NCBI GenBank assembly: GCA_963921195.1
Contig: OY992537.1
Location: 57,994,313-58,058,312 of the forward strand
From: Pegoplata infirma
Lineage: Eukaryota; Arthropoda; Insecta; Diptera; Anthomyiidae
Direction: 5' to 3'
DNA length: 64,000 bases
Shown here: piece by piece, positions 10,066-23,800 of the stretch
Position numbering within the stretch: the first letter of the stretch is position 1
How the letters are laid out: each line of letters begins with the position of its first letter
Made by a program: the position numbers and the translations under genes
The notes under the pieces: generated by a model
What the model was told of the DNA's origin: nothing
Seen by the model: only the letters and a program-made list of their open reading frames with translations
Database searches by the model: none

Positions 10066-12840
10066 TAATGGTAGCAATTTATTTTTTTAATTTACTAGAA
10101 AATGTTTTTTACAAGTTGTTGGAATAGAGCTAAAAAATGCTCGTTAAGTGGGGCAATTAGAGGGTTAAAATGTTCCACAAAAATATTTTCCTTAATATCT
10201 TCTTCAAAGCTGCTGAACATATTTTACAACTCACGTGTTAAGAAAACATAGTTACATATAACGATATGCTGCAAGATCAGGCTACATGTGGGAAACTTTA
10301 ACACCCCCTTAAATAAAATTCCGATGTGACCTTTCAAAACTTTGACACACGCATAATTTTTTTTAGGTCTCCACTACCAAAATCAATCATCGGAGCCCCG
10401 TAATTTTTTTTTGTGTTGTACTGTGTAATATTTGCATAGAACAAATTTTTTAAATCCTTAAAAATATCTTTTGAAAAAAAAAAATCTTAATATTATTTTC
10501 TACATTTAAATCTTTTGTTTTATTTAAATTCATTAATTTTATTTGGCATAACTTCCCTAGTGCTTTAATTAAATGATGACTAAATAAATATTTTTTTTAA
10601 ATCATGTTTGTTTCTTAAATCTTTTGTTTTGTTTTGGTTTGTTGTTTCTATTAACACTAATCTAAAGTTTATTCACTTTTCAATATTTTTTTTGTTCAAT
10701 TTTAAACGTTTCATGTTAATTATATGTTTTTTTAATAATTTTGTTTATCATTTCTGTATTTTTTTGTATTTATTATTTTTAATGTTAAGGTTCACAAATT
10801 TTTACGACACAATTTAAAAAATCATCGATGTATGTCTAAAATCATTCATAAAAATGTTAACATAAAAAAAAATAAAACAATTGAAAATGATTTCAATAAA
10901 ACAAGAAACATTAAACAAATATAAAACTAGCAATTAAAAGGTGCAGAATAGGGGAAAATAATTCCAACAAAATGTTATATAATAGTTATATGTATATGGT
11001 GGGAATATGGAAAACAGTAAAATCTTTCAAAAGAAGAATGTTGTGGTAGTCAAAAAAAAAATTGTTAATAAATGATATATGATAGAAAAGGTTCAAGGTT
11101 AAATAAAAAAATATAAAGAAACAATTTCATAAACGTGTGATCAATTAAAATTAATTTATTATTATGATTTATGAGGCCTCATCGAATTTTTGTATATCTT
11201 TTCAGAAACATCTGCTTTGCGCATTTTCTTTCATACGACTGTTTCCCCTTTCGGAATATTCCACTGTTAACATTTTCCCAAAAACTTGTTATTCAATTGA
11301 TTCTACAAAAAAAATTATTATGTTTGTATTTTTCTACAATATTTAGTTATGCTTAAATGATTTTTCTTTCGATATTGTTTTATTGTTTCTAATCTGTATA
11401 CGTTCATGTTATTGGTCTCCAATTTATGTTCACTACATTAGAATTCTATGATCTAAAAACAAAACAAGTTTATTAGCAAATATCATTAGCATTACAATCA
11501 TTGCTTAATAAAAGTAAGCGTTTTTTATGAACTCCACCAACAAATTTGGTATTTTTGGTATTATTGGTATAATCGGTTTATAGTTCCGTATGTAACGCAT
11601 TAACTAGCATTTTTTCCTTATCTTTTGATTTTTCCAAGTGTCCGGCCAAATTTTTATCAACAAAACTCAAAAATTATCTGCTACAACTTTGAGGCCAATT
11701 GAATTTAATTATCCTTTGGCACCCGGCAATCAAAATTTTTGATTTTGGAAATTAAAAAAAAATGTTATTCAATACATCATATTTATCAATTTTAATGCGC
11801 TGAACACAAAAAAAATAAAATCAATCGAACGGTTTTCGAGATATCGCTATTGAAATTTGCAAAAAAAATTGCGTTATTATTTTAAACGGTCAATAAATAA
11901 AAAATAAAAAAAATTAAGCTTAAGACAACAAAAGAAATGAATCAATTGAGATTGAAAAATCTTTAAACATAAAAAAGCTTTTACCATTAATATTTAAATT
12001 TTTATACAATCGAAAAATTTGACAAAGTTGAATTAAACACTTTTATTTGATTTAAATAATTTCATTATAATAATTTTGTTTTATTTTTTTTTCTTTTTAG
12101 GTACAAACGTTTGTTGCAAAAACACTTTTACTACTTTAATTGTAAGTTTAATACACTACAATTAGACCCAGTTTCTGAACAAGGAAAGTATAATTATAAA
12201 AAGAGGTATGAGAAAATAAAAATGCGACAAAAACCATTTTGGATTGAGTTTGCATAGTTTATAAAATAATTTTTGACAAGCTCTGCTTAGAATACCTTTA
12301 CTCAAAAATTTGACCTTGAAAAACATAATACCCTACACCTGTGTTTTCGGAAAATGGGTCGGGAGTCGAAAATTACCCATTTGAAAATATATTTGTTTAT
12401 ATCTTTAATTAATGTAGAAAATACAACATAAAGAATATTTAGTAAACTAACCCAACCAGAAATTGCCAACATCGGGTTCACGAAAAATACAAAATAATGT
12501 AAAGCAGTTTTATTTAAAATATTGCGTTGGTACAACTTTGTATAACTAACAAGCACTATATCGTGATTTGTAATACTCCTAAGAAAAAGGTTTCTCAATG
12601 TCGCAAATTTGTTAAATAAGTGTTTGCCAAATGCCAAAACAAAGTCGACCGATCGTTGGCCACAGTTATTATTTCAACTTCGGATTGACGTCGTAGATTT
12701 AGAAATTCATATGATTCGCCAACGTTGGTACCATCGCCGCCAACTTTAGTCCAACGTTGTCCCGTTTGTATTTTTCTGCCTGGAAGCTTAGACAGAAATG
12801 ATTATCGGGCGGTACAAAAAGACAAAATTTTATTTTAATA
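10066..12840. other. AT-rich DNA without recognised features
   Basis: About 2.8 kb with no repeat family shared elsewhere in the window and no convincing exon. Two reverse-strand frames near 12302-12637 and 12699-12905 are open for 111 and 68 codons but match no family I recognise. Weak variants of the dispersed 16-nt motif (TTAAATCTTTTGTTTT) lie at 10508 and 10615. Confidence 0.5.
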
Positions 12841-13804
12841 CCCAGCAGAAATTTTGCTGAACTGGCAGCAGCTTTTGGAAAGGAAACTCGAGTCAAGGAG
12901 CGCATCCAAACCTGCTGAATTCATGCATGATTCTCTAAGGCGATGTCACACTTTAGAGCGCTAGTTAGATACACGGAAAAAGCGCTCTTAAGATGCTCTG
13001 AATTCACATCTCTTTAGAGCGCTGAAAAAATCGCTATAAAGATGCAGTGAATTCATGAATATTATTTGAGCTGATTTAAGCAGAATAACGATGAAGCACA
13101 TTTGACTATTTCTGAAATACAAATTACAAAATATAAAAATACAATTGACTAATTCTGAAAATCAGTTGACTCCCTGCAATCATTTGAAAGAAATATAGCC
13201 TAAGAGATCCAATTACATTTAAAAAATTTCCAATTATATTTCGAAAATTTCAAATTATATTTCAGAAACTTCCATTTATATTTCAGATATTACCATTTAT
13301 AACCAAAAAAAAAATTTAATTACATTTCAAAAATTTTCAATTATATTGGAAATTTTTGAAATATAATTGGACATTTTTAAATATAATTGGAGATTCTAAA
13401 ATATGATTGTACATTTTTTGTAATATAATTTGTATTTCATGAAACTAAAGTGGAAATGGTGTACTCAATTTTTTTTTTTTTTCATTTAAAATGTGAGGTG
13501 CTATGATTGAAGCACTCTTTGCAGCGCTGATTAATGTGCAATAATGATGCAGTGAAATCATGTGTCTCTGTCCAAAACTCATGGCTTTTTATTAAAAAAG
13601 TGTTAAATATATTCAAAAGGAAAGATGTATGAAATTTTATCAAAATATAATTTTATATTTTGAGTTTTATATAAAAAATCTTAACAAAAAATTTAAATTT
13701 TTTCCCCTTACTTTTACTGCATCCTCAAGAGCGCTCTTTGGATGCGCTACGGTATGCTAGAAAAAGATGCTGTGTCGCCAAAATCTCGATTTATTTTTGC
13801 TGGG
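12841..13804. mobile_element. CCCAGCA MITE family B, complete copy B1 (964 bp)
   Basis: It starts CCCAGCAGAAATTTTGCTG, ends in the inverse of CCCAGCAAAAATAAATCG, and is flanked by TA on both sides (12839-12840, 13805-13806). The interior has AGAGCGCT palindromes at both ends and a central block of 'caattatatttc' phrases in both orientations. The reversed copy B2 (20117-24704) aligns along the length apart from a LINE insertion, which confirms both ends. No transposase. Confidence 0.85.
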
Positions 13805-13880
13805 TACTTCCTATTTTCATGCATTTTGGACTGCAAAATAAAAATGAACGCCTAACAAAATTGTTCTACATTTTTTATTA

Positions 13881-14484
13881 CACTCAAAAAAATAAAACTG
13901 TAAAGTTAACAAATTTTTTTTTGTTAACTCGAGTTTACTGGCTTTTTAGCAAATTTTTAGTTAAAATCAGCTTTTTAACTACTTTTTTTAGTTAAGTTCA
14001 ATTTACGAAAATACTAGTTTTGAACAAATTTTGAATTAATTTTTTTTGTTGACTTCAAAACTGAGTTTACGAATTTTTACTAATTAATTTGCTGATTTTT
14101 CGTAACAAATTTGTTAAGTGGAATTTCTTGTGAAGCCTCCTATGCAAATCTCATAAGTTCTACTTAAGCTGATGAAAAAATATAAAAAATAATCTTTTAA
14201 TTTTTTACAAAATATTTTCTTAATTTTAGTTTACGAAAAGTAACAAAAAGTTTAGCTGAATTCAACTAATTTTTTTGTTAATATATGTACATAAAAACGT
14301 TACGAAATGTCAGCTAAATTTTTAGTTAAAGTTACGGTTTTTTTTGCTACATTCATTCTACGAAAAGTTAACTAAATATTTTTAGTTAAATTAACTAAAA
14401 ATTTAGTAGGCCCAAAATCAGGTGCTTTTTTAGTTAAATTTAACTAAATTTTTTGTTAACTTTACAGTTTTTTTTTTTTTAGTG
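13881..14484. mobile_element. MITE with CACTCAAAAAA ends and TA TSD
   Basis: It begins CACTCAAAAAAATAAAACTG, ends with GTTAACTTTACAG, a T run and AGTG, and is flanked by TA on both sides. The interior is made of 'gttaactaaatttttagttaa' phrases in both orientations, so it can fold along most of its length. A partial relative opens at 63922. Confidence 0.7.
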
Positions 14485-15300
14485 TAATAACACAGTGATA
14501 TAAAATTGAACTTTCCGAATCAGAATTGGATTAAACCAAAAACAACTTATAGTTGAAATTATACATAACAAAAACCTCAAGGTTTTTTTTAGTTCAGCGC
14601 TAGATTTTAAACTGGTGATATTAAAGAATTTAAAAATTTCGTGTACTAAACATGCCCTACTTTAGGGGCCCCTGGTGATGTCCCTATTAGATATGTAGGA
14701 CCCAGCGCCCAAACTTTAGCTCGAAATTACGTTAGCTATAACCGGTATGAATTTCACTGCAATCGGTTCAGTATTATTTGTTAAAAAAAAAAACACTGTG
14801 CACCGTTGCGTATGATTGTTATTTAAAGGCAATTACTAAATTATGCATACGCATTATACAGTTTTCAAGCACTTATTATTATAATTACAATTATAATTAC
14901 AATTATAATTACATTTATAATTACAATTATAATAACAATTACAGTTCACCAACATCAAATTAGTGTAAAAAAAAATTCGCGCTGAACTAAGAAAAAGTCT
15001 TGAAAGTTTTGTTATGGAATATGTCAACTTTTATTTGCTGTTAATTTTATCCCATTCCGATTTTGGTTGTTGCACTGTGTAATAGTTGAAAAATAATAGT
15101 TCAATTTTTTTTTTAATTAATAAAAATTAATCAGAATGTGAACAAAATCGCATATATTTGTGCATTTGCAACAACCAATATCATTTGGTATTATCAAATT
15201 GGTAAATTATATGTAAATCTGTTTTTAATAGTTTTTTGATGGTTATTTGACAATCGTGATCTTACAAAGAGATTGTACAATTTTCTTCTTCTAATTCTCA
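14485..15300. other. Gene-free AT-rich DNA
   Basis: No recognised genes. 14700-14770 resembles the 'tcactgcaatcggttcag' phrase of family D. Contains the microsatellite at 14874-14945. Confidence 0.5.
14874..14945 (+). repeat. 12-bp tandem repeat (ATTATAATTACA)n
   Basis: About six copies of the 12-bp unit with one or two substitutions. Confidence 0.85.
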
Positions 15301-15588
15301 ATGACGGAGTCAGTGATCGATTCAAAGACATTCTAAGTAGCGATATCCGTCTGATTTTTTTTTTTTTTTCTTAATTTTTTTTACCAAAATTTTTTTTTAC
15401 ATTTTTTTTCAACAATTTTTATACCCTCCACTCTAGTGATAGAGGGTATATGTACATTTCCATTTAACTTTTCATTTGTTTGAAATTCTTCGAAGATTTA
15501 AAATATATGGTCCTTATACTTGTTCAAAAAATATGTATTTATGAATTTGATGTGCCATCAATAATAAAAAAGTTATTTGGTGGTAACG
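15301..15588 (+). mobile_element. Fragments of families E and D
   Basis: 15310-15357 has the E core 'gtgatcgattcaaagacatt' and 'atatccgtctg'. 15420-15455 has the D 5' start 'ataccctccactctagtgatagagggtat', itself a hairpin. Both are truncated. Confidence 0.55.
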
Positions 15589-15950
15589 CCCAACAAAACT
15601 TAGATTACCAAATAAGGTATAAAATATGGTATAGGATCTCTTATTTTATACATTGCAGCATTGATGATTTTAACAGGCGATGAGACTCAAAGTAATGCAT
15701 CCACATTATCACATAGAATACCAGTAAGGTATAAAATAAGTCATAAATTTATAAAAAAGAATACGAGTAATGTGTAAAATATATGATATTTTATAGGTTA
15801 CGAGAAATGAAAAAATATATCATACCAGAAGATAATATATAAGGTGTTACGAGTAGTGAAAAAGTAATTTTGTATTAAATTTACTCACGTGATTGTAAGT
15901 GAGTGTAAGTAGATAAAATATGCTCATGAGTGTGTGTCATTAGAAATTTC

Positions 15951-17196
15951 TAGAGTCCGACCGAATATTCGGTTTCGGTCTCGGTTTCGGCCGAATAATG
16001 GGATTTCGGCCTCTATTCGATATTCGGCAAAATTTTGGCCGAATATTAGCCGAAACCGAAACTTTTTGGTATTTTAAAAAATATGTAAAAAAGTCGGTGA
16101 ATTTTTTGATTTCGTATTTTATTACACTTGTTTCAGTTCAATTGAAGAAAATGTTACAAGTTTATGCAATAAATGTAAAACTGTTTCAGTTCAAAAACTA
16201 TTTTCTTCTAATCTGCAAATGAAATATAAAATTTTTTTGTAAGTTTTTTAAAAAGCAAATTTTTTTTTTCAAAAATACAATAATTTCTATGGTTTAAAAA
16301 CATTATATCCCAGCAAAATTTAGATTACCAAATAAGGTATAAAATAAGGTATAGGATCTCTTATTTTATGCATTGCAGCATTGATGATTTTAACAGGCGA
16401 TGAGACTCAAAGTAATGCATCCACATTATCACAAAGAATACCAGTAAGGTATAAAATAAGTCATAAATTTATAACGAAGAATACGAGTAAGGTGTAAAAT
16501 ATATGATATTTTATAGGTTACGAGAAATGAAATAATATAGCATACCAGAAGATAATATATAAGGTGTTACGAGTAGTGAAAAAGTAATTTTGTATTAAAT
16601 TTACTCACGTGATTTTAAGTGAGTGTAAGTAGATAAAATTTGCTCGTGAGTGTGTGTCGTTAGAAATTTCCTGTCGTGAGCCCATCTCTAGTTTAAACTT
16701 ATGCATTTTTTTATAAAATAATTATTTTTTATGTTATTGTAATGCATTATGCATCCAATTATAAATAATACACTATTTCAAACTTTCAAATAATACATAA
16801 TTTAACCAAATATAAGTCATCCATGATTTAATGTTAAGAAATAACAAATATGAAATACATTTTTTCCAATAATCATGCATTACGTAGCAAATTATTAGTA
16901 ATGCATTATTTTTCACTTGAAAATAATACGTTGTGGAACAAATGTTTGGTAAGATATCATAAAATAATGCTACAAATAAGTTATATGCATTACCTGGTAA
17001 TGTGTTATATAATCACTACCCATTACCAAAGTTTTGCTGGGATGCTGTATATTAATCTTTAACAACTTTTTAATAATTTTATTCATGCCAGGCGGTAATT
17101 TTTTTTAAGTTTCGGTTTCGGTTCGGTTTCGGCCGAAAAAGTAATATTCGGTTCGGTTTCGGTTCGGCCTCGAAAACTGGTTTCGGTCGGACTCTA
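15951..17196. mobile_element. hAT-type MITE with 8-bp TSD GAAATTTC
   Basis: The TIR is TAGAGTCCGACCGA at the left and its exact inverse at the right, with GAAATTTC at 15943-15950 and 17197-17204. The family C copy inside it (C2) carries GAAATTTC once at the same place (around 16661), so the empty site is visible. The interior ends are rich in TTCGGTTTCGG/CCGAAACCG. The element was itself invaded by MITE C2. No transposase frame. Confidence 0.92.
16309..17041. mobile_element. CCCAGCA MITE family C, complete inner copy C2 (733 bp)
   Basis: It begins CCCAGCAAAATTTAG, ends 'ttttgctggg' and is flanked by AT on both sides (16307-16308, 17042-17043). It is nearly identical to the two outer halves of C1, so a copy of the same family inserted into the hAT element that had already interrupted C1. 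It carries a segment (attttgtattaaatttactc to gtgagtgtgtgtc) also found reversed at 24845-24925. Confidence 0.92.
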
Positions 17197-17654
17197 GAAA
17201 TTTCCTGTCGTGAGCCCATTTCGAGTTTAAACTTATGCATTTTTTTATAAAATAATTATTTTTTATGTTGTTGTAATGCATTATGCATCCAATTATAAAT
17301 ACTACATTATTTCAAACTTTCAAATAATACATAATGTAACCAAATATAAGTCATCCATGATTTAATGTTTAGAAATAACAAATATGAAATACATTTTTTC
17401 CAATAATCATGCATTACGTAGCAAATTATTAGTAATGCATTATTTTTCACTTGAAAATAATACGTTGTGGAACAAATGTTTGGTAAGACATCCTAAAAAA
17501 ATCAAACAAATAAAGTATATACATTACCTGGTAATGTGTTATATAATCACTACCCATTACCAAAGTTTTGCTGGGCGGTTTGAAGTCAAAATTTCTTTAT
17601 TTTAAATTTTTCATCGTTTTTTTGATGAAAATTTGATTACTTCACTGGAAAAAG

Positions 17655-17825
17655 CACAATGAATGTATTGGTAGTATTTATCGCGAAGGGAAAGGTCTCC
17701 CCTTCCGGCCGCCGCTTGGGACCACCAATACTGCCTTGTCAAAAAACATTTTTATAAACATTTTTTTTTTTTTTTACATATTGCAGGGCGTAAAATATTC
17801 TGCACAACCGAATATAACACTCTTG
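17655..17825 (+). mobile_element. Family E 3' end fragment
   Basis: 'tttatcgcgaagggaaaggtctcccc', then 'gcagggcgtaaaa', a decayed hairpin ATTCTGCACAACCGAAT and 'aacactcttg'. Diverged and truncated. Confidence 0.65.
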
Positions 17826-19794
17826 TTTGTTATTTCTGAAAGCTGCATCTCATAGTCCCGGTATTCAGCTTTTAAACCCATCATATATAGCTTATTTAAA
17901 AGTTTTTACCCTAAGATATTAAATTGTGGAAGACAATTACTTTTTTAAATTCAATATTTTATTTTATTATTAGTTTTATACAATGGGTTGAAAGCTTTAA
18001 AATGCTATTACTTTGTAACGGTAAGAGCGAATTCAAAAATTATTGTTGCTAAATTATAAAGAATTAATTTGTCTTTCAAACTGCATTATTACTTTTTTTG
18101 ACTTTCATAAAAATTTTAAAAGTTACAAAGCGTTATTTTCAAAATTTTTGGAAAATTTACGAAAAAATCTAATGTAGGGTACCCAAATGAGCAAAAGAGT
18201 TGCCAAAACTTATAGTTTATGCACACAAAAATAAAGTTTGGACATTTTTCTTTAAAAATATTTCCTCAGGAGTGAAGAAACTCGTGACTATTGACGATTT
18301 TATAAAAAAAAGTTAAAAACGGTCGGCAAAGCCGATTTTCAGCAAAAAATCGATTTGCGCGACCTTAAAACCTTTTCCGAAAAGTCTGAAAAAAATCTCA
18401 AAAATACTTCATCCTATAAGCTTTCAAATTATGCTTGAGACCGGACAACTTTTTTTTTTTGGGACACCCTAATATACATGTATCAAATAAAAGCAAAAAC
18501 ATGCAAAATTATAAGGTATTTTTTATGTGGCACAGTCGAAAATCATTCTTAGATACTTTTTTTACCAAATTTTTAAATTCAAATATATTTTTACTTGCAA
18601 TATGAACATTATGTAGCCAAGACGAATTAAACTTTTTTTACACTTTTTCACTTACATCTCTTACCTCATCTTTTCTCCTAAAAAATTTAACCCAATTATA
18701 CAATTATTTATAGCCTACTTTCTTAAAACAAAACATTATTTTTTTTTTTTTTATAAAAAAATTACTTAACAAAAAAGTACAATCACTCATAATTTATAGG
18801 TACATATGTATTTTTTCCATTTTTTGCATGTCAAACTGTCAAGATTTGAACTCTGAACGTGACAAGATAACAATTACAATAATACAAAAAAGCTAAATAT
18901 ATGTACCAAGTGTACAGCGGCAATTGTTTTTTTTTTTTATTTTCAACACAGACAAGTGTTACTTCCACTATTGTGCCACCGTTGGCAGTGGCTTTTGAAA
19001 ACAAAAAAAAAAACATAAAATAAACTTCTCAACTTCACATAGAAATTAAAATGAAAACAAAAAATAAATAAATTTAAAAACAAACCACAAATAAAAATAA
19101 AAACAAACCGTCTACTGCTCACTAAAAATTTTATGAAAAATATTGAATCATAGCTGAAAAACACTGGACAAACTACGTAACTCTAGCAAAAAAAAATACA
19201 AACAAATATAAAATAGCAAGCCATAACTAGCAGTAGCTTGTTGACCTAGTTCAACAATTTAAATTTAGCCGGCTTAAACTATAGAGCCTGTTTAAAGGCT
19301 AAAATCTACACAAACATGAACGATAGTTAAACATTGAGTCTAGTTTAATGTCCATATATTTTTTTTTCTATTTACTCATAGTAACAACTAATAACTTGTA
19401 TTAGCCAGTTTAAATTGCTGACTATACTTTTAAAGCTTTTTTTTGTTGTTATTTACTTCTCCTTATAATTTTCGGGGGCAAATATTATAGCACATGAGTA
19501 GTTAATTGAATCGACGACGTACAAACAAAAAAATATATATTTTTGAGCAAACACTTTATGTGTAATCCAATGTAACAAGGTATATATTAGGAAATTATTA
19601 TCGGTCAAGATCGACTTGAGAGTGCTTTACATTAAAGCAATCTCAAAATCAGATTTTGAAAATTTTTGATTACAAAAAATTTATTGGAATATCAGAAATC
19701 TCTCAGAATAGGAAAATTTTTATATACACAAAACATCTAAAAGTCGGACAGTCTTTCTTGAGTGTATTATTAAGTGTATTACTTAAGTTCAAAA
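17826..19794. other. Gene-free AT-rich DNA
   Basis: No recognised coding exon or RNA gene. 19620-19745 shows a few units of the degenerate 'tctcagaat' repeat. The rest has no counterpart elsewhere in the window. Confidence 0.5.
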
Positions 19795-20116
19795 AAGTTT
19801 TTTTTACATTTTGGAGAGTATAAAAGATTCGGTGCAGAAGAATTTAACATTCTCACTTGTTTTTTGTACATTTGTTAAACAAATGGATAATTTTCATATC
19901 AGAAATAAAAAGTAGTTCTGGTGAAAAAAAATATTTTTCTTTTTTGATAAAAAAAAACTTTTGTATATGAAAAAAAAAATATTTGACGAAAAAAAAAATT
20001 TTTGGTGCAAAAAAAAATTTTAATGTAAAAAGCAAATTAAAAAAAAAAAAATTATGAAAATTTTTTTTTAAAGAAATGATTAAAAAAAATATTGATGAAC
20101 AAAAATTTTTTTTGAT
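19795..20116 (+). mobile_element. Family E 3' tip followed by A-rich repeats
   Basis: 'ttggagagtataaaa' with ATTCGGTGCAGAAGAAT and CTCACTTG ends at 19859. The rest is 'gaaaaaaaatttttgatg' repeats, an inverted version of the T-rich array at 3.1-3.5 kb. Open frames here are low-complexity artefacts. Confidence 0.6.
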
Positions 20117-20829
20117 CCCAGCAAAAATAAATCGAAATTTTGGCGACACATCATCTTTTTATACCATACCGAAGCGCATTCAAAGAGCGCTCTTGAGGAT
20201 GCAGTAAAAGTAAGGGGAAAAAATTAAAATTTTTTGTTAAGATTTCTTATATAAAACTCAAAATATAAAATTATATTTTGATAAAATTTCATACATGCTT
20301 TCCTTTTGAATATATTTAACACTTTTTGAATAAAAAACCATGAGTTTTGGACAAAGATGATATCACTGCATCATTATTGCGCATTAATCAGCGCTGCAAA
20401 GAGTGCTTCAATCATAACACCTCACATTTTGAATGAACAAAAATTGAGTACACCATTTCCACTTTAGTTTCAGAAAATACAAATTATATTACAGAAAATG
20501 TCCAATCATATTTTAGAATCTCCAATTATACTTAAAAATGTCCAATTATATTTAAAAAATTTCCAATATAATTGAAAATTTTTGAAATGTAATTAAAATT
20601 TTTTTTGGTTATAAATGGTAATATCTGAAATATAAATGGAAGTTTCTGAAATATAATTTGAAATTTTCGAAATATAATTGGAAATTTTTTAAATGTAATT
20701 GGATCTCTTAGGCGATATTTCTTCCAAATGCTTGCAGGGAGTCAGCTGATTTTCAGAATTAGTCAATTGTATTTAAGATTTTCCTATTGTATTCAGAAAT
20801 AGTCCATTGTATTTCAGATTTAAGCAGTC

Positions 20830-23800
20830 AGTGTTTGTAATTCATAGTGTCCACACGTCTTTTTTGTTTTATCCGTTGTCTCGTTCCGTCTACTAAAGAA
20901 AAAAACAATATAAACTCATACTTCTATAATTTTTTTCCGCGTCGTTTTTATTAGTGACAAAATAATATACATAATTAACTATAACACTACCAAACAATAT
21001 CAAAAAAATTAAAATTAATATTTGCAAAATAACTTAATTATAAAACACACAAGAAATAAAAAAAAAGAATCAATAATAAAGAAAAGAAAAATCTCTCAAT
21101 ACAACAAATACAATTAATGCACCCACAATAATGACCATAAACGAATATTCAAAAAAACTTCAAAGAATAATAAAACAAAAAAATCAACACATAAAACAAC
21201 AAAATTTTTTAAAAAAGAGCATCAATAATAAAATAAAAAAAAATCAAACTACAACAACATATTATTTACTCTGCTGTCTATTTCTCTGCTGACGTCAACG
21301 TTTCTCCGTTATTTTTTTGCATGACCATACAAAGGGCTTTTATGTTTCTTGTTTAGTGTCATTGCTGTTGCTAATTCTCTAGCCTTTCCCAACCTTTTTT
21401 TACGCGGTACAAGAGACCGGTAGGTGGTTTGTTGCTGGGATTTTTTAATGACGAAGGTATAACACTGGTCATTAATGATTCAAAACAGCAAGAAATCGGC
21501 TACTTGGTCAATTGTAATTGCGTTTGGATTACTGATTTGATATTTTTTTTTTTTAATTAGTTTTAATGACAGGTCGTTTCCGGTTAGACTTCTGTAATAT
21601 ACGTGGGCTTAGGGCGAATTTTCTGTCTGTATATGCTCACATTCGTTACCATCGGCCGAATATTTTCGCCTTATGTGAGACCCAGGTAAGTGAGGATGCT
21701 GATCCACAGGATTTTCACTTACCTGGTTATCACCTTCTATCGCTTTTTATCTTCCATAGGGGCCTTGCGGTATACGTCAGAAATGATGTCGTGTATCAGT
21801 GCCAGGGACGCCTGGGCACTAGTGATCCCAAATTTAACTGTCTTTGGGTTAAGTTTGGGATAGGGTCACACGCATTATATTTCGGATTCCATTACAGGAG
21901 TCCAAATGCAACAGGGGAGGATACCTTTAATGGCTTCGACACTTTGTCTGATAACATCACCGAAATACTTGCAAGTTGTCCGAGCGCTGAAGTAGTCGTC
22001 GCTGGGGACTTCAACGTTCACAATTCTTCTTGGCTACGCCATTCCAGCCATACCACTCCCGATGGCCAATACGTTGAGCTTTTCGCAGCGCACAACCACC
22101 TGACGCAACTAGTGGACGAACCAACACACAATGCGTGTGTTGAAGGGCAACAGCAAAATACTCTCGACCTTTATCTTACTTCACACCCTGAAAAGTATGA
22201 AGTAAAAGTACTTGATCCTCTTGGTAACTCAGATCATAGCACTATTTCAGCATCCTTTTCGTACTCGGCACTTCAGAGCGTTTTTCGACCAGCTACTAAA
22301 CGCTCGGTTTACATTTACGAAAAGGCTCGTTGGGTAGAACTTAACGAATTTTTCCGGCAATTCAACTGGAAACTCTGTTTCCTTGACGGTAACGTCGATG
22401 CCGCGGCTGAAATGGTGGGTAATGTGATAATGCTTGGAATGAAGAAATTTATTCCATCAAAGCTAATTTCGGTTAAGTCAAAGGATAAGTGTTGGTTTAA
22501 CCAGACTTGCAGGAATGCAGTTAGATCTAAAGAGGAAGCATTCAGAAATTGGCGGGACGACAAAAACGACAATTCTGATATGCTGCGCAAGCAGGCGAGA
22601 ACAAATTGTGCCAGGGTACTGAGACGCGAGAAGCTTCTCTACGAACAGCGTCTCCGTGCTAAAGTTCTTTCTGCCCCTCGGGGTAGTAAGAGCTTTTGGT
22701 CATTCGTAAAGAAAGTAAGGGACAATGCTAGTTCTTCTATCCCGACCCTTATAAAAGATGACCAAGTGTTCACTGACCCGGTTGATAAGGCTAACCTTTT
22801 CGCTGATTTATTTGCAAGAAATTCGTTCTTGCCGGAAGGCGATCAACCACTGCCAGAACTTGAAAGAGTATCCAGTACTATGCCCAAGATATTTTTCCGA
22901 GCTCGTGTAGTTAAAAGGGTTCTTGAAGATCTCAACGTAAATAAGTCACCGGGACCCGATGGCATTCCAGCACTGGTTTTAAAGCAGTGCTCATCGGCGT
23001 TAGCCCGTCCATTGGCAAACCTTTTTAGCTTTTCGTTACGTAAGGGTACCTACTCCTCCTGCTGGAAAGTGGCTAACGTTCAACCGATCCCTAAGAAAGG
23101 TGCGTCTTCAAACCCCGAGAACTATCGCCCCATATCTATTTGTTCTACGCTCTCGAAGGTGATGGAGAGCATGGTAAATCACCATCTTGTTGACTATTTA
23201 GAGTCAAACTCACTTTTCAGTGACCGACAGTATGGCTTCCGTAAACGTCGCTCTACGGGAGACTTGATGGCGTTTCTTTCGGAACGTTGGAGTCGTTCTA
23301 TCCACCAATTTGGTGAAAGTAAGGTGGTTGCTTTGGATATTTCCAAGGCTTTCGATCGTGTGTGGCACGACGCACTTATATCTAAACTCATTGCCTTTGG
23401 TGTAAGCAGTGATTTCTCTCGATTTATATTGAGTTTCCTCCGAGACCGAAGTATACGTGTTGTTGTTGATGGGGTGTCATCGCATAGGTTTCGACTTAAC
23501 TCTGGAGTACCGCAAGGTTCCGTTCTTTCTCCTACTATTTTTCTTATCTTTATTAATGACCTTCTTAGTCAAACTTTCAACCCTATCTACTCTTTTGCAG
23601 ACGACAGCAACATTTGTCATTCATTTTCCTTCGATCATAGGCCAAGCCTTGTAGAGGTTGGGCGCGTGCGGCAGATTATAATTGACACTCTCAATCAGAA
23701 CCTGTTGACAATCTCTGAATGGGGTCTTGCGAATAGGGTCGATTTTAATGCACGCAAGACCCAATGTTGTATGTTGACCCATAGACGTATTGTGGAACCA

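Larger units (their letters stand above)
15589..17575. mobile_element. CCCAGCA MITE family C, outer copy C1 (host of a nest)
   Basis: It starts CCCAACAAAACTTAG, ends 'aaagttttgctggg' and is flanked by CG on both sides (15587-15588, 17576-17577). Removing the hAT element at 15951-17196 and one 8-bp duplication leaves about 730 bp that matches inner copy C2 end to end. No coding capacity. Confidence 0.9.

Noticed and set aside
12302..12905. Reverse-strand frames of 111 and 68 codons in a slightly more complex region
   Set aside because: No motif, homologue or splice context I can support; could be old transposon coding remnants but evidence is too thin.
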